From Trichomonas vaginalis G3 (lineage: Eukaryota > Parabasalia > Trichomonadida > Trichomonadidae): DNA of 25,490 nt. The stretch lies in assembly GCF_026262505.1 (NCBI RefSeq), contig NW_026529138.1, positions 1-25,490 of the forward strand. The letters are read 5' to 3'. Position 1 is the first letter of the stretch. Every line of letters starts with the position of its first letter. Positions 13,166 to 22,797 of the stretch are shown piece by piece. Under the pieces are notes generated by a model. It was not told the DNA's origin. It searched no databases and saw only the letters and a program-made list of their open reading frames with translations. A program made the translations under genes and the position numbers.

Positions 13166-13600
13166 TCATATCATCCACTTCCCCATCGTTAGCTTTTGAG
13201 GATATGCGTTAGAATAGCTGTTCTTAAATGAAGGCTTTTCACCTTTGAGAGCATAAACTCTATAACTTTCTGCATACTTTATGTTTGAACCTCCTGAGCC
13301 ATCATTGACATAAATTTTTATAGGCTTCCACCCTTTGTTCATGTTCCTGCTTCTTCCCTTAGCTCTTTTGTTCAGTAGTTCTACATCTTTATACACAGCA
13401 CCTGTCTCAGTGAATTCAACAATATTTTCATTCGTTAGCTTTACATTCAAACCCTTGTCGAGTATATTGTTCATTTCATACATATAAAAGGTTTTTATTC
13501 TATATGAAATGAGAAGCAAATCCATCTTAGCTGGTGCCGTTAATGTTCCAATTGAACCAACATCAAATGTTGACTCACGAACGACAAACAATATTGTCAT
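13166..13600 (-). CDS. Conserved Maverick hypothetical protein, element B copy, 144 aa
   Basis: This is the counterpart of the protein at 924-1334, nearly identical through its first 115 residues (MTILFVVRESTFDVGSIGTL). The two differ at the C-terminus, where this copy is slightly longer (EKPSFKNSYSNAYPQKL). I cannot tell which end is ancestral. The basic patch KRAKGRSRNMNKGWKP is retained. Function is unknown; a structural role is plausible from position. The gene lies about 80 bases past the end of the ATPase, in opposite orientation. Confidence 0.55.
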   Translation of the reverse strand: MTILFVVRESTFDVGSIGTLTAPAKMDLLLISYRIKTFYMYEMNNILDKGLNVKLTNENIVEFTETGAVYKDVELLNKRAKGRSRNMNKGWKPIKIYVNDGSGGSNIKYAESYRVYALKGEKPSFKNSYSNAYPQKLTMGKWMI

Positions 13601-13619
13601 AAAGAACTATAGTTCAGAG

Positions 13620-14129
13620 TGTTTGAAAGAAAAGAACCAGAACCAGAAAACACAGATATCGTGAATTTAAACACAGCTTCAAACGCTAACGCTACATCAG
13701 ATGTTAAGTTAGAGTATCCACCACTGGACCAAATTCTTTCAAGAGAAGCCAACGACAACCCTTACAAAATGTTCAAACAAATCCTTCAGATAACGTAGAC
13801 CATTACCTTCTTCAGTATACCAAACAATTTTACTCAAAGACGATAAGAAGCTTTTGACAAATCTTATAAGTAAGAACCAAATAATTCTAACAAAGGAGGA
13901 CCTTGAAAATGTTATATCACGAATAACAGGGAAACAATGTGTCATTGACTATCTCGACCCTGAAATCGAATGCTGTGGTCAAACTCCACTATTCATGAAA
14001 ATAGGTAACATCCGCATCATTGAAACACCAGGAACTACAGGAGTTGAGTTTAAGTATAAATATTCGAACGAGTATACAAAACTTTCAACAGAATATAAAC
14101 TTTGCTTGAAATATGTTTTAGTAAATTAA
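13620..14129 (+). pseudogene. Conserved Maverick hypothetical gene, element B copy (broken)
   Basis: This corresponds to 1353-1856 in element A. The C-terminal two thirds (ISKNQIILTKEDLENVISRI onward) is essentially identical to A, while the first part differs slightly in sequence. The copy is broken. Its end overlaps the convergent neighbour just as in A. Confidence 0.6.
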
Positions 14130-14394
14130 AGCAATTTGTAATATCTATCCAAAACTTCTTCAACAGTATCGAACTCATCTTCATAATGCAAACCTAATCT
14201 TATTGACTTGGTGCAGTTTTCACTAACACAATATAGCGCTTTGCGCTCGGCGCCTTTGACGCCTTTTTCTGTTCTCTTGACTGCATAACTAACTCATTTG
14301 TTTCATCAAACAGCAACAACCAAAGTTCATGACCTAATACATAACATTCATACTTTATATTTTTAGCTCTGAGTTCTCTTGTAAGCTGTTGCAT
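14126..14394 (-). pseudogene. Small Maverick gene, element B copy (broken)
   Basis: This corresponds to the 89-aa gene at 1853-2122, starting MQQLTRELRAKNIKYECYVL. The GC-rich double hairpin inside it is fully conserved (about 14235-14263). The copy is broken. It overlaps the upstream gene as in A. Confidence 0.6.
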
Positions 14395-15118
14395 TTAATA
14401 TTTTCTAAAAAGTCAACTTCAACAGTCATTCGCACTGGTGCCTTCAGTTCTACAGGCTCTCCTTGAAAGTCAACAAGTCTGAATTGCATGTCTTTCAAAT
14501 TATGAGGACTAATGCGAACCCATTTACCTAAATGAGTTGCTATGACAGGAACGTTTGGAATGAACATTGAATTGACTGCATAACAGAAGGATTTATATTC
14601 TACTGAACCTTTACTATTAACTCCTGAAATACCTGTGACATTAGCTATTTTTGACTCAACGTACAAACAATTACCATAACATACGTATGGAACAGATTTC
14701 ATCTCAATCGTTTTGTCAACACTTTTCAAAGGAAATGTCATATGGTATGCTCCCAGAAGAAGTTGTACTCTATGACTCATTCTTGTATCTTGAACTCTTT
14801 CTTGCTACTGAACTTCAATGTTCCCTCAGAAGAGAGTTCGACATCTATGTTGTCAATAGTTTCTTCATTTATGAGAGTATCTATGACTCCAGCAATTTTA
14901 TCTATTCTATACTCGGCTCTGTTAGGAAATGTTATAAAACTTCTTTTGTCATCTATTTCAATCTCTATGAAATCTGTTTCATCTGTTATGACAAAAGTTG
15001 CGATAGTATTGAAGTCAACAACTCTGAAAGCAAGCGCTTCATTCTGAAGACCTAAGTTTGTTTGTAGCTTTACTGTCCCGTATTCGTTTGGGTCTGTACT
15101 TTGCAAATAGAACAACAT
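14355..15118 (-). pseudogene. Beta-rich (possible minor capsid) gene, element B copy (broken)
   Basis: This corresponds to the 254-aa gene at 2083-2847 and is nearly identical to it, starting MLFYLQSTDPNEYGTVKLQT at 15118. The copy is broken. The 17-base divergent promoter shared with the fibre gene is preserved. Confidence 0.65.
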
Positions 15119-15135
15119 TTTATTCTCATTAAAAT

Positions 15136-18100
15136 ATGACTATTGCTGCATATGCGTATGAAACAAATGAAGCAAGAAGAGCACATGAACTAGTAAACGA
15201 AAACTCAACTTTAACCATTGAAGGCAATGATTTAGTCATTGACGATGGAAAAACTAAAAAAGTCATTGATTTCGATACTTTTAACACTTATGACCCATTC
15301 ATTACAACAAGCAAGGTTCCCATCATAAATGATGGAACGGTGCAATATATAAATTCTACAGTAGATGCCTCATTAGTGAAAGTATTAAATGTTCTCATTG
15401 AATTGTTAAAGAGCTTTCGATTTGACGACAACATTAAATGCCTAAAGAATTTAGTCATGAATGAGAAACAAATTCTCGGCGTTGCTGGTAGCAGTAATGA
15501 TGTACACCTTATGACATTAGAATATTATAACGAACATAAAGATGAACTGAAAGGAGAGAAGGGTGACACCGGACCTCAAGGACCCAAGGACAAGGAATAC
15601 AAGGAATACAAGGAATACAAGGAATACAAGGACCTCAAGGCGAAAACGGTTTGGATGGAAAGGATGGAAAAAAAAACTGCTAAATCATGGATATGGGACC
15701 TTATAAATACTGGTTTAACAGCTGCTTCATATGGAGTTCTTCAATACCAAATCGGAAAGATATGGGCGGTACTTGGTGAAGAAGTTTTAAATGACGTTAA
15801 AAATGCTTTGAACTTCATTTCAAATGGTTCGGATACTATTAAAACTTTATCTGGTTGGATGCAAGAAACAAGGAGTCAAATAGATACTGTAAGACGTATA
15901 GCAAACAATGCACGTACGGGATTGGATACTTTACGACAAGCACAAAATACACTAAAGGAAGCAAATGATATTCTTGGCTCAGTATCAGACATGCATGAAG
16001 ATTGGCTTAAAGGTATTGACAAATCTTTAAAAAATCACAGTCAGTCTATTGCTGACTACAAGAAAAGTATAGATTTTTTACATAGTGCTATGGACGTACA
16101 TGATGGAAGCATAAGGAACTTACTTAATGCTAACAATAACTTACCAGGAACTATTAAAGCATTTATAAAGTCCTTTGTAAAACCCGGTGCTCTAACATTT
16201 AGGTCTTTGAGAGCAAGAGCATTGAAGTCAAGAGATGCAGAAACTCCAACAGAACCTACAGAAGGAACTGAAACAACAGAAACTCCAAAAGAACCACCAA
16301 AACCAACAGCTAATGAAATATTGTTCGAATATTTTCCAAGGTACTCTGTTCTCATTGCATACATTCAAGAAATACTTAAGAAAGCAGACTTGACTTTAGG
16401 AGATGATGAAAGTTCTGTATATCTTTCGTTCCAGTTTCAAATAGCAGAACTTTTGAGACAGATATGCTTAATGTATGACAACATCTCTGATTTCACAAGA
16501 TATGATGACGACCATGACCCCGAACATGGTGAAGAAGAAGTTTTACAAACATCCATTAAGACAGGAAAGGTTTTAACTCAAAGTCTCATTATTGACACCA
16601 AAGATGGCGAAGTGGACGTTCTTCAAGAGCTGAAGAAAAATACTTCTTCGGGAGGTGGTGGTAGGCATGAACTTGAAATAAATGAGATAGAAGAGAAATT
16701 AGCCGAAAAAGCAGATAAAGAACATAAACACAATATCTCCGATATAAATGAACTTCAAGCTACATTAAATAGTAAAGCGGACAAAAATGAACTTGACGCA
16801 ATGAACAAAGTTTTGAAATCTCATAAACACAACATCTCCGATATAAATGAACTTCAAGCTACATTAAATAGTAAAGCGGACAAGAACCATGTTCATTATA
16901 TAACTTCAGACGAACAGATTATAACGGACTACCATGGATATTTAACACGAAGTGATGAAGCGAAGACAAAAAATGTTAATGAAAGAAGATATAAATACAT
17001 TCGTGCTAAAGGTTATGACATAAGCTGTACTGTACAGTATGATGTAGCTAAAGCACCAGAAGCATTTGGTTATACCGGTGAAATTTATGCCTCTACTTTC
17101 AATGTTAACGGTGTATTAGTTGAACCAAGATTTATGTTAAGAGTTAAGGCAAAAATAACGTTTGAAGATGCTATTAAAAGTAAAGCTGACAAAGTTGAAC
17201 TCGAAGCAACGAACAAAGTTTTGAAATCTCATAAACACAACATCTCCGATATAAATGAACTTCAAGCTACATTAGACAGTAAAGCTGACAAGAACCATAC
17301 ACATAAATCCTTCACTACTGTTAGAGCAGACGACATAATATTGAACTTTGACCTTGGTTCAAGTGCACCATTAGAAAATCCAAGTACAAGCGTAAAAGAT
17401 ACTCTTAACAGTTTAGATAAGAGTTGCAGGAACATTGAAAGTCATGCCAGAAACTTTGAAGCATGAACTACCGCAATGTTAGATAAGAAAGCAGACAAAA
17501 CTTATGTGGATGCAGAACTAACAAAGAAATTTTCGAAACCAGATACAATGACATTTACAACAGAAATTATAAATGGTGAACCAGCAACTCCATTTGAATT
17601 TGTTAGAGGTCTTCAACCAGATACTTTTGAATTTTTCTTGGATAATTCTATTGAACTAACATTACATTATAAAAGTGGAACAAATGCAACATTTCATCCG
17701 GGAGATACATTCCAAATGGTATTTAATGACATAAGTTCTTTAGAATATGTTTATAGAGTTATGAGCATATATGATTTAATATATCCTATAGGAGCTGTTT
17801 ATACGTCTATGAATCCAATAAATCCAAACACTTTATTTGGTGGTAGATGGTATGAAATAGTTGACAGTTTTCCATTCTACACTAATACTCAGTCAATGAA
17901 GATGGGAGGTTCAAAGAAAATAGGTATTGAAAACCTTCCTTCACATATGCATAGGTTCAGTGGAAGAACATCTGTGGAAGGAAACCATTCACATTCAATA
18001 ACAAAAAGAGGTTATACAAATCTTGCAGCGGGTTCGGATAGACAGGGAATGCATAGATATGATATCACAACTGACCCCAAAGATGTTAGCACAGGTATTT

Positions 18101-18219
18101 TCTGTGGAACTGCAGGAAATCATACACATGTTGTAGCTGGTATTACAGACCCAGCAGGTAATGGAAAAGATTATATGCCTCCTTATATAACAATGCACGC
18201 TTGGATACGAGTTGGTTAA
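15136..18219 (+). pseudogene. Phage-like fibre gene of element B, with a different tip (broken)
   Basis: This is the second copy of the collagen/coiled-coil fibre. From 15136 to 17501 it follows element A closely: N-terminal domain, collagen-type stretch, helical part, Pro/Thr linker (slightly longer here, GTETTETPKEPP) and three HNISDINELQATL stalk units. From 17502 the sequence changes to a longer tip module. That module has an extra beta-rich domain (MTFTTEIINGEPATPFEFVR to VYRVMS) before the collar-type end (PIGAVYTSMNPINPN, LPSHMHRF, GNHSHS, GNHTHVV, YMPPYITMHAWIRVG). The copy is broken in a few places. The tip itself reads as well-preserved coding sequence, so the swap happened in a working ancestor. 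Confidence 0.75.
17502..18216 (+). other. Fibre-tip module B (replaces module A)
   Basis: This 715-base block replaces the 495-base module at 5198-5692, with flanks nearly identical on both sides. It codes for an extra N-proximal beta-rich domain and a homologous but clearly diverged HxH-rich collar domain. It lacks the GC-rich hairpin and the 38-base spacer that follow the stop codon in module A. Confidence 0.8.
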
Positions 18220-18238
18220 AATCTTTAACTTTACATAA

Positions 18239-19324
18239 ATGAGCTTGAAAGAAGTATTCGAACAACATCCATGGAGGTCATTTAAGAAATTCAATGAAGC
18301 TGCAAAGAGTTGGGGATTTACTAACAGAGCTGAAGTGAAAAGGTTCTTTGACAAAAATGTTGTACATCAAACAAAAATAAACCCTTACGACTACTTTTTA
18401 CCAATTTACTCCAACACTCCTGACGCATACCAATTTGACACTCTCATTCAAAGCAGAAAAGGAGGACATAAACCATTCCTCATCTTCATAAATGTTAACA
18501 CTCGTAAAGCATATGCATATCCAATGAAAAATAAAGGAACTCGTGAAGTGTTAAGAGTTTTACAAAAGTTTGTAGCAGAACATAACCCAAGTACTTTAAC
18601 ATCAGACCAAGACAGTGCATACCTCAGCAATGAAATCACAGAATTTCTCATTAAGCATAACATAACTCACTACACTACTGAAGACCATAACCATAACATA
18701 CTCGGCATCATAAACCGCTTCATAAGAACGCTCAGAGATTTAAATCAAGAGCGAGACTTTACCGAAGAAACAATGAAACATTTTCTCGAAGTATATAATT
18801 CCTCAACACATTCTACAACAGGACATACACCAAATTCAATGACACAACAACAAGAAGAAAAGTATATACAAAAGAAACGAAGCCAAACACAAAATATCAG
18901 AAATTCAACACAATTTACCCTCATTCCTGGTACAAAAGTTCGTGTAGTTCTTGACGACAAACCGTTGACAAAGAAACGTTTAAGGTTAAGTAGAAACTAT
19001 TATATCGTAGACTCTACACAAGGTAATGGATATCTTATAAAAGCTGCTGACGACTCCATAGCATTTTACCCTCGACATAAGTTAGTTGAAAGTAGTAATG
19101 GCAAACTTGCTGAAACCATTGACGAAGCAAAGCGAGGAGTGGTTATTGAAATACTTGGCTACAACATAAACGATGACACTTATAAAGTAAGATATGAAGG
19201 AGGTGTTGAAGATGTTATACCATCTAAGAACTTGAGAGAGTCAAAGCCAACACATCTGGGACCATTAGAGCGGGAGTACTGGAAAGACAAAAATATGCCA
19301 GAAAGAATAAGAAAATTCTTCTAA
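18239..19324 (+). CDS. Maverick rve/DDE-type integrase, 361 aa
   Basis: This is a full-length copy of the element's retroviral-like integrase, which would join element ends to host DNA. Residues about 1-50 form an N-terminal helical region (MSLKEVFEQHPWRSFKKFNE) without an obvious HHCC zinc finger. About 60-215 are the rve core, with strand motifs QFDTLIQ and SDQDSAYLS and helix INRFIRTLRDLNQERDF, plus the family feature STTGHTPNSM. About 230-345 are SH3/chromo-like (TKVRVVLDD, YYIVDSTQGNGYLIKA, VIEILGYNINDDTYKVRYEG). The start follows the fibre gene by about 20 bases. It is about 98% identical to the broken copy in element A. Chromo-like tails are known in Maverick integrases and may steer insertion to chromatin. 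Confidence 0.88.
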   Translation: MSLKEVFEQHPWRSFKKFNEAAKSWGFTNRAEVKRFFDKNVVHQTKINPYDYFLPIYSNTPDAYQFDTLIQSRKGGHKPFLIFINVNTRKAYAYPMKNKGTREVLRVLQKFVAEHNPSTLTSDQDSAYLSNEITEFLIKHNITHYTTEDHNHNILGIINRFIRTLRDLNQERDFTEETMKHFLEVYNSSTHSTTGHTPNSMTQQQEEKYIQKKRSQTQNIRNSTQFTLIPGTKVRVVLDDKPLTKKRLRLSRNYYIVDSTQGNGYLIKAADDSIAFYPRHKLVESSNGKLAETIDEAKRGVVIEILGYNINDDTYKVRYEGGVEDVIPSKNLRESKPTHLGPLEREYWKDKNMPERIRKFF

Positions 19325-19399
19325 ACTTTTTCATTAGATGTAAATCAGACATGAATGAGAACAGTCATGATATCATTAATGGTACCATTTATTTACACC

Positions 19400-19466
19400 A
19401 AAAAATAATGTTTATGTTAGAATGTTAGATCTAACACGTTTTCTAACCACTTTTCTAACATGGTCT
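19400..19466 (+). repeat. Inverted repeat pair 3, left arm (TGTTAG type)
   Basis: AATAATGTTTATGTTAGAA, the palindrome TGTTAGATCTAACA (19423-19436), then CTAACCACTTTTCTAACATG half-sites. Its inverted partner is at 20508-20577; together they bracket the 312-residue gene of element B. The core differs from both pairs in element A. Confidence 0.75.
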
Positions 19467-19510
19467 AAAACTCTCGAAAATCATGAATTTTTGACATTTC
19501 CTTATGAAAG

Positions 19511-19563
19511 AAAAATAACGCTAATTTTTTTCTAAGAAAAATTTTTATCTTGTATGTAAAGAT
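19511..19563 (+). promoter_or_regulatory. Divergent T-rich leader of the 312-aa gene, element B
   Basis: AAAAATAACGCTAATTTTTT, a T/A-rich stretch, then ATCTTGTATGTAAAGATATG into the start codon. It keeps the order and ends of the leader at 7066-7123 but differs in the middle, although the genes that follow are about 95% identical. Promoter and gene therefore have different histories. Confidence 0.55.
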
Positions 19564-20502
19564 ATGATTTCAACAATCGGCACAACAACAATTCAAACTA
19601 CAGCACCAAACTCGTTAGTCATGAATCCAACATCTATGTTAGTAGAGATGAAAAGCTTCATTCCTTCTTCATATACTTTCGAAACAAAAATCCAGAAGAT
19701 AAAGCAAGAACTTTTAACAAGTAATTTAGACTGTAGTGCGAAAGATGAAACAAATGAACAGTATCTTTATGAAATGCAGGACATTATTGACCATTTACCC
19801 AAATTGCCTGAAATCCAACAACAAAAACTAACTATTCCTGAATTCGACGAAATTGAAGTCAAAACAACTGACTCAGTAGAAATAAAGAAGTTCATACGTA
19901 AAGTAAATTATGAATTCCTTGGTTTTCATTGCAACCATAAAGTTATGGACAAAGATTGCGACATGGTTTATAAGAATGTTTCTGACATATATAAATCTGA
20001 AGAATTTAAGACCTACGATAACTTTGTTTCATTAGTTGCTGAATGTGTTTGGGAAATAAGAGATAAAGATAGAAGAGGCAAAGTATGGAACGAACAACTA
20101 AGACCCGCTATGTTTGAGATGAAGAGAGCAATTGACGCCTTAGTTGTTTTAGCAGGTCAAATTTCAATGTATAACGCAAAAATGAACCCGCAATGTTCAA
20201 AATGTAAGGCAGCGATGAGGAAATATAACTACTCCGTCAAAGAGATAGAAAGAATGAGAAACGACTATGCAGATTTAAAGAAAGAAGTAGAAAAGCCAGC
20301 AGAAGATAAAATGGACATGTTAGCATTTCTGAACAAAAATTATCCAACTGCTGACGATTTCCTTCTATCTGACGTCAAGAAGAAATATAAAGAAACCTTC
20401 GGCATTGTTAAAACATTCGATGTACTAAAAGAAGAAATAGAAGCTACAAAACTGTTTAAAGTCATGAACCATCGCAACATATACCATGTAAAACGCTTGT
20501 AA
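19564..20502 (+). CDS. Conserved Maverick cargo protein of unknown function, element B copy, 312 aa
   Basis: This is the same length as the protein at 7124-8062 and about 95% identical by eye, more diverged than the integrase or fibre body. Conserved features include the Cys/His stretch FHCNHKVMDKDCDMVY, the CXXC pair in NPQCSKCKAA, the coiled coil EIERMRNDYADLKKEVEKP and a possible helix-turn-helix end. Differences cluster at the extreme C-terminus (KVMNHRNIYHVKRL against ISNIHRTIHVKRL). It is bracketed by a third type of inverted repeat. Function is unknown; DNA binding is inferred weakly from the Cys/His pattern and C-terminal helices. Confidence 0.7.
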   Translation: MISTIGTTTIQTTAPNSLVMNPTSMLVEMKSFIPSSYTFETKIQKIKQELLTSNLDCSAKDETNEQYLYEMQDIIDHLPKLPEIQQQKLTIPEFDEIEVKTTDSVEIKKFIRKVNYEFLGFHCNHKVMDKDCDMVYKNVSDIYKSEEFKTYDNFVSLVAECVWEIRDKDRRGKVWNEQLRPAMFEMKRAIDALVVLAGQISMYNAKMNPQCSKCKAAMRKYNYSVKEIERMRNDYADLKKEVEKPAEDKMDMLAFLNKNYPTADDFLLSDVKKKYKETFGIVKTFDVLKEEIEATKLFKVMNHRNIYHVKRL

Positions 20503-20507
20503 ATAGT

Positions 20508-20577
20508 TATGTTAGAAAAGAGGTTAGAAAACGTGTTAGATCTAACATGCTAACATAAACATTATTTTTGCTGAATT
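20508..20577 (-). repeat. Inverted repeat pair 3, right arm (TGTTAG type)
   Basis: This is the inverted partner of 19400-19466: ATGTTAGAAAAGAGGTTAG, the palindrome TGTTAGATCTAACA (20534-20547), then ATGCTAACATAAACATTAT. It begins within a few bases of the stop codon of the 312-aa gene and is followed by the 14-base palindrome TGCTGAATTCAGCA also seen after the outer right arm in element A. Confidence 0.75.
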
Positions 20578-20790
20578 CAGCACAAAATTCTGAGTAAAAT
20601 GACATATGGCACGTGTCAAACCGTTGAGTTTTCACAAATTTTAAAAATTGCTGCGGAAAGTTCGTCAAAAAAGTGAAGGTTCCCGACGGTTTCAAACCGC
20701 CATACTTTACATGAAGATAGTTTACAATGTCAACTAAATATCATGTACGATAGAAACGGTTATGTAAAGTTTACATTTTGTAAAGTTTTG

Positions 20791-21068
20791 TCCTGATTCA
20801 AGACAAGTCTTGTATTTTTTCAGAACAAGTCTTGTATTTTTTCAGAACAAGTCTTGTATTTTTTCAAGACAAATCTTGTCCTGATTCAGAACAAGTCTTG
20901 CACTTTTTAGTCAGTTTTTCTTGTAAAGTTCTCAAATTTGAGAACAATTGTCCTGATTCAAGACAAGTCTTGTATTTTTTCAGAACAAGTCTTGTATTTT
21001 TTCAGAACAAGTCTTGTATTTTTTCAAGACAAATCTTGTCCTGATTCAGAACAAGTCTTGCACTTTTT
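20791..21068 (+). repeat. Perfect 118-bp direct duplication made of 22-bp palindromic units
   Basis: Blocks 20791-20908 and 20951-21068 appear identical base for base, 160 bases apart. Each contains three to four tandem 22-bp units (ACAAGTCTTGTATTTTTTCA type) whose core ACAAGTCTTGT is palindromic about its centre, and ends with TCCTGATTCAGAACAAGTCT. The spacer holds a perfect 18-base palindrome, GTTCTCAAATTTGAGAAC (20928-20945). No coding potential is supported. Confidence 0.85.
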
Positions 21069-21374
21069 CAGGAAATCCTATCGTCTAACTTTACAAATGT
21101 CACTTTTTCAACATGATTGCATTTTGGTCGGGAACAACTTTCTCTCAATTTTGTCACTTTTTTCTATCGTCGTGTTTTGTCACTTTTCCCTCAGGGTGTG
21201 TGTCAGAAAATATCCAAAATCTTTATAGCCTCGTATCTCCTTCAATTCTTGACGGCTTGACATGTATGACACACCATTCAATTCAGAATTATGTGCTGAA
21301 TCTTATGACCTTCATTTGTTCGTGACTTCTTTTCACATATGTAACCCTGAATTTTTAACATTTCTTTAACACAG

Positions 21375-21431
21375 AAAAATAAAGTTAGTTTTATTTTTAT
21401 TTATTTTTTTATTTTGTATGTAAGGACAGAT
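21375..21431 (+). promoter_or_regulatory. T-rich leader/promoter of KilA-N gene, element B
   Basis: AAAAATAAAGTTAG, a T/A-rich run and TTTTGTATGTAAGGACAGAT before the ATG at 21432. It is almost identical to 9331-9387 although the DNA further upstream is unrelated, so the conserved gene unit begins at this leader. Confidence 0.65.
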
Positions 21432-22256
21432 ATGTCAACAACAGAGAACACAACAACTGCTATCGTTCATGAAGCCATAAATGAAGAATACGAGTGGGTT
21501 CAGTTTAACAAACAACTCCGTCTCATTCGTTCGGTCAAAGACGATATGTACCAAATGCAAAGTATTTTGACAGCATGTTTTGCTCCAGACACTAAACACG
21601 CAGACGACTGGTTCAAAAACCAAAGCACACAAGAACTTTTGAGTGAAATTTCTCTAGACCGACTTTTTTCGGTCTTGCATAAAACACATGAAAATCGTAA
21701 AAATTTGCCAATAAATTTAAGAGGTTATTATGTTCATAGACTTTTAGTAAATGCAGTTGCAATGTGGGCTTCTCCTCGTTATGCATGGCATGTTTACAGA
21801 CTTCTTGACGAAATTCATAGACAAGAACGTGGAGAGATGGAAAAGAAACTTCAAGCAAAAGATGAAGTCATTGAATCCAAAGACAAAAGCATACAGAAAA
21901 GAATACCACGTTCAGTACCAAAAGGAAAGGAAAAGAGTTATAAGTATATGATATATACTGAAGAGTTGGAGAAAGAAGAAGAAGAGATATGGTTATGTTG
22001 CATTTAGTCAGAAGAAACAACAAAAGCTTTTATGACCTTGCTAAGATTTACAAATCTGACAGAAACTGGTTCTATCGTGAAAACTTACCGATTTCAATGA
22101 CACCGAATGAGCAAATAAAAGGAAATTGTCAAAAATACTCTTCCTCAAACACACTATGACATCAAAGGTTGCACAATACTTACATTCAAAGAAGACTTAA
22201 CATTACTGAAGGAAAAAATAACAGAATATTTCGATAACTTCAAAGAGGAAGAATAA
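21432..22256 (+). pseudogene. KilA-N domain gene of element B (broken)
   Basis: This is the full-extent copy of the KilA-N gene whose counterpart in element A is interrupted. Residues about 1-140 hold the KilA-N fold (QSILTACFAPDTKHADDWFK, LPINLRGYYVHRLLVNAVAM, RYAWHVYRLLDEIHRQE). A charged coiled coil follows (MEKKLQAKDEVIESKDKSIQ) and then a C-terminal region up to about 22256 that is missing from the A copy. The hinge inside the KilA-N fold is a hairpin cassette (21643-21685) identical over 43 bases to one unit of element A's 54-bp array, and different from the hinge of element A's own gene. The copy is broken. Confidence 0.75.
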
Positions 22257-22311
22257 AAAAATCTAAGCTAATTTTATTTTTTTTATAAAATTTTATCTCA
22301 TATGAAAGAAC
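22257..22311 (+). promoter_or_regulatory. T-rich leader with TCATA initiator
   Basis: AAAAAATCTAAGCTAATTTT, a T/A-rich run, then TTATCTCATATGAAAGAAC before the ATG at 22312. It shares its layout with the KilA-N leaders. TCATA at about 22298-22302 fits the Trichomonas initiator pattern. Confidence 0.5.
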
Positions 22312-22527
22312 ATGAATTTAGAATATTCGGAACTCATGACAGAAGAAGAGAACGAACAACATGTAAAAGATTATGCAAAATTTCTGAAGACATACAAAGC
22401 ATTTAAACAATATCTAAATGCTTCTAAAGATTATGCAAAATTTCTGAAGGTATATAAAGCTTATGAAAAAGCGTATGAAAAGTTTATACATTGGGGAATT
22501 GTTGTAAAATATCGATATGAAGACTAA
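22312..22527 (+). CDS. Small charged helical protein with internal duplication, 71 aa
   Basis: This is an unrecognised protein, MNLEYSELMTEEENEQHVKD and on. Two copies of KDYAKFLK.YKA are 20 residues apart; the DNA (AAAGATTATGCAAAATTTCT at 22366 and 22426) is identical over more than 20 bases, so the duplication is recent. It is rich in Lys, Tyr and Glu and almost all helical, suggesting a small adaptor or binding protein. It has its own T-rich leader. An upstream ATG at 22302 opens only a short frame, so 22312 is the more likely start. Confidence that it is a real gene is moderate. Confidence 0.5.
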   Translation: MNLEYSELMTEEENEQHVKDYAKFLKTYKAFKQYLNASKDYAKFLKVYKAYEKAYEKFIHWGIVVKYRYED

Positions 22528-22545
22528 CCAAAAATATATTTTTGC

Positions 22546-22797
22546 TTAAATGACGTCAGGGTCAATTTCTTCAACCATTTCACTTCCTTCGTCAATGTCA
22601 ATAGAAGCTTCTTCAACCTTTGGTAAGAACTTTTGTATAACATCTTTGTTCGTTATTGTTTTCAGAGATGAAGAATAATATTTCACATTTGTTTCACCCT
22701 TCTTATATTCTTTCTGTTCGGAAAGATTCATAGCAATACTGAAGAAGTCAATGTTGGAGTTCTTTATAATAGTATAATGAGTATCTTTGACATTCAC
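22546..22797 (-). CDS. Small Maverick hypothetical protein, 83 aa
   Basis: This is an unrecognised protein with a beta-like first half (HYTIIKNSNIDFFSIAMNL) and a strongly acidic C-terminus (EEASIDIDEGSEMVEEIDPD). It overlaps the 3' end of the next minus-strand frame by four bases, so both lie on one transcription unit. The intergenic region between its stop and the stop of the convergent 71-aa gene is 18 bases and holds AAAAATATATTTTT, a palindrome resembling the outer ends of the inverted repeats. Function is unknown; the small acidic protein may bind a basic partner. Confidence 0.5.
   Translation of the reverse strand: MNVKDTHYTIIKNSNIDFFSIAMNLSEQKEYKKGETNVKYYSSSLKTITNKDVIQKFLPKVEEASIDIDEGSEMVEEIDPDVI

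Larger units (their letters stand above)
20503..21431. other. 929-base non-coding region of element B
   Basis: No gene is supported here. In order it holds the right arm of inverted-repeat pair 3 (20508-20577), about 25 bases shared with element A (TGCTGAATTCAGCA and CAAAATTCTGAGTAAAATG), about 190 bases of unique AT-rich DNA, a large direct duplication built of 22-bp units (20791-21068), about 300 bases without recognisable structure, and a T-rich KilA-N leader (21375-21431). The open frames across the repeats are by-products of repetition. The region takes the place of the KilA-N/T5orf172 gene and 54-bp array of element A. Confidence 0.7.

Noticed and set aside
20832-21325. Plus-strand open frames through the 22-bp repeats
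   Set aside because: Low-complexity Phe/Ser/Gln-rich peptide produced by repetition, no domain, and the frames overlap each other in the duplicated block.
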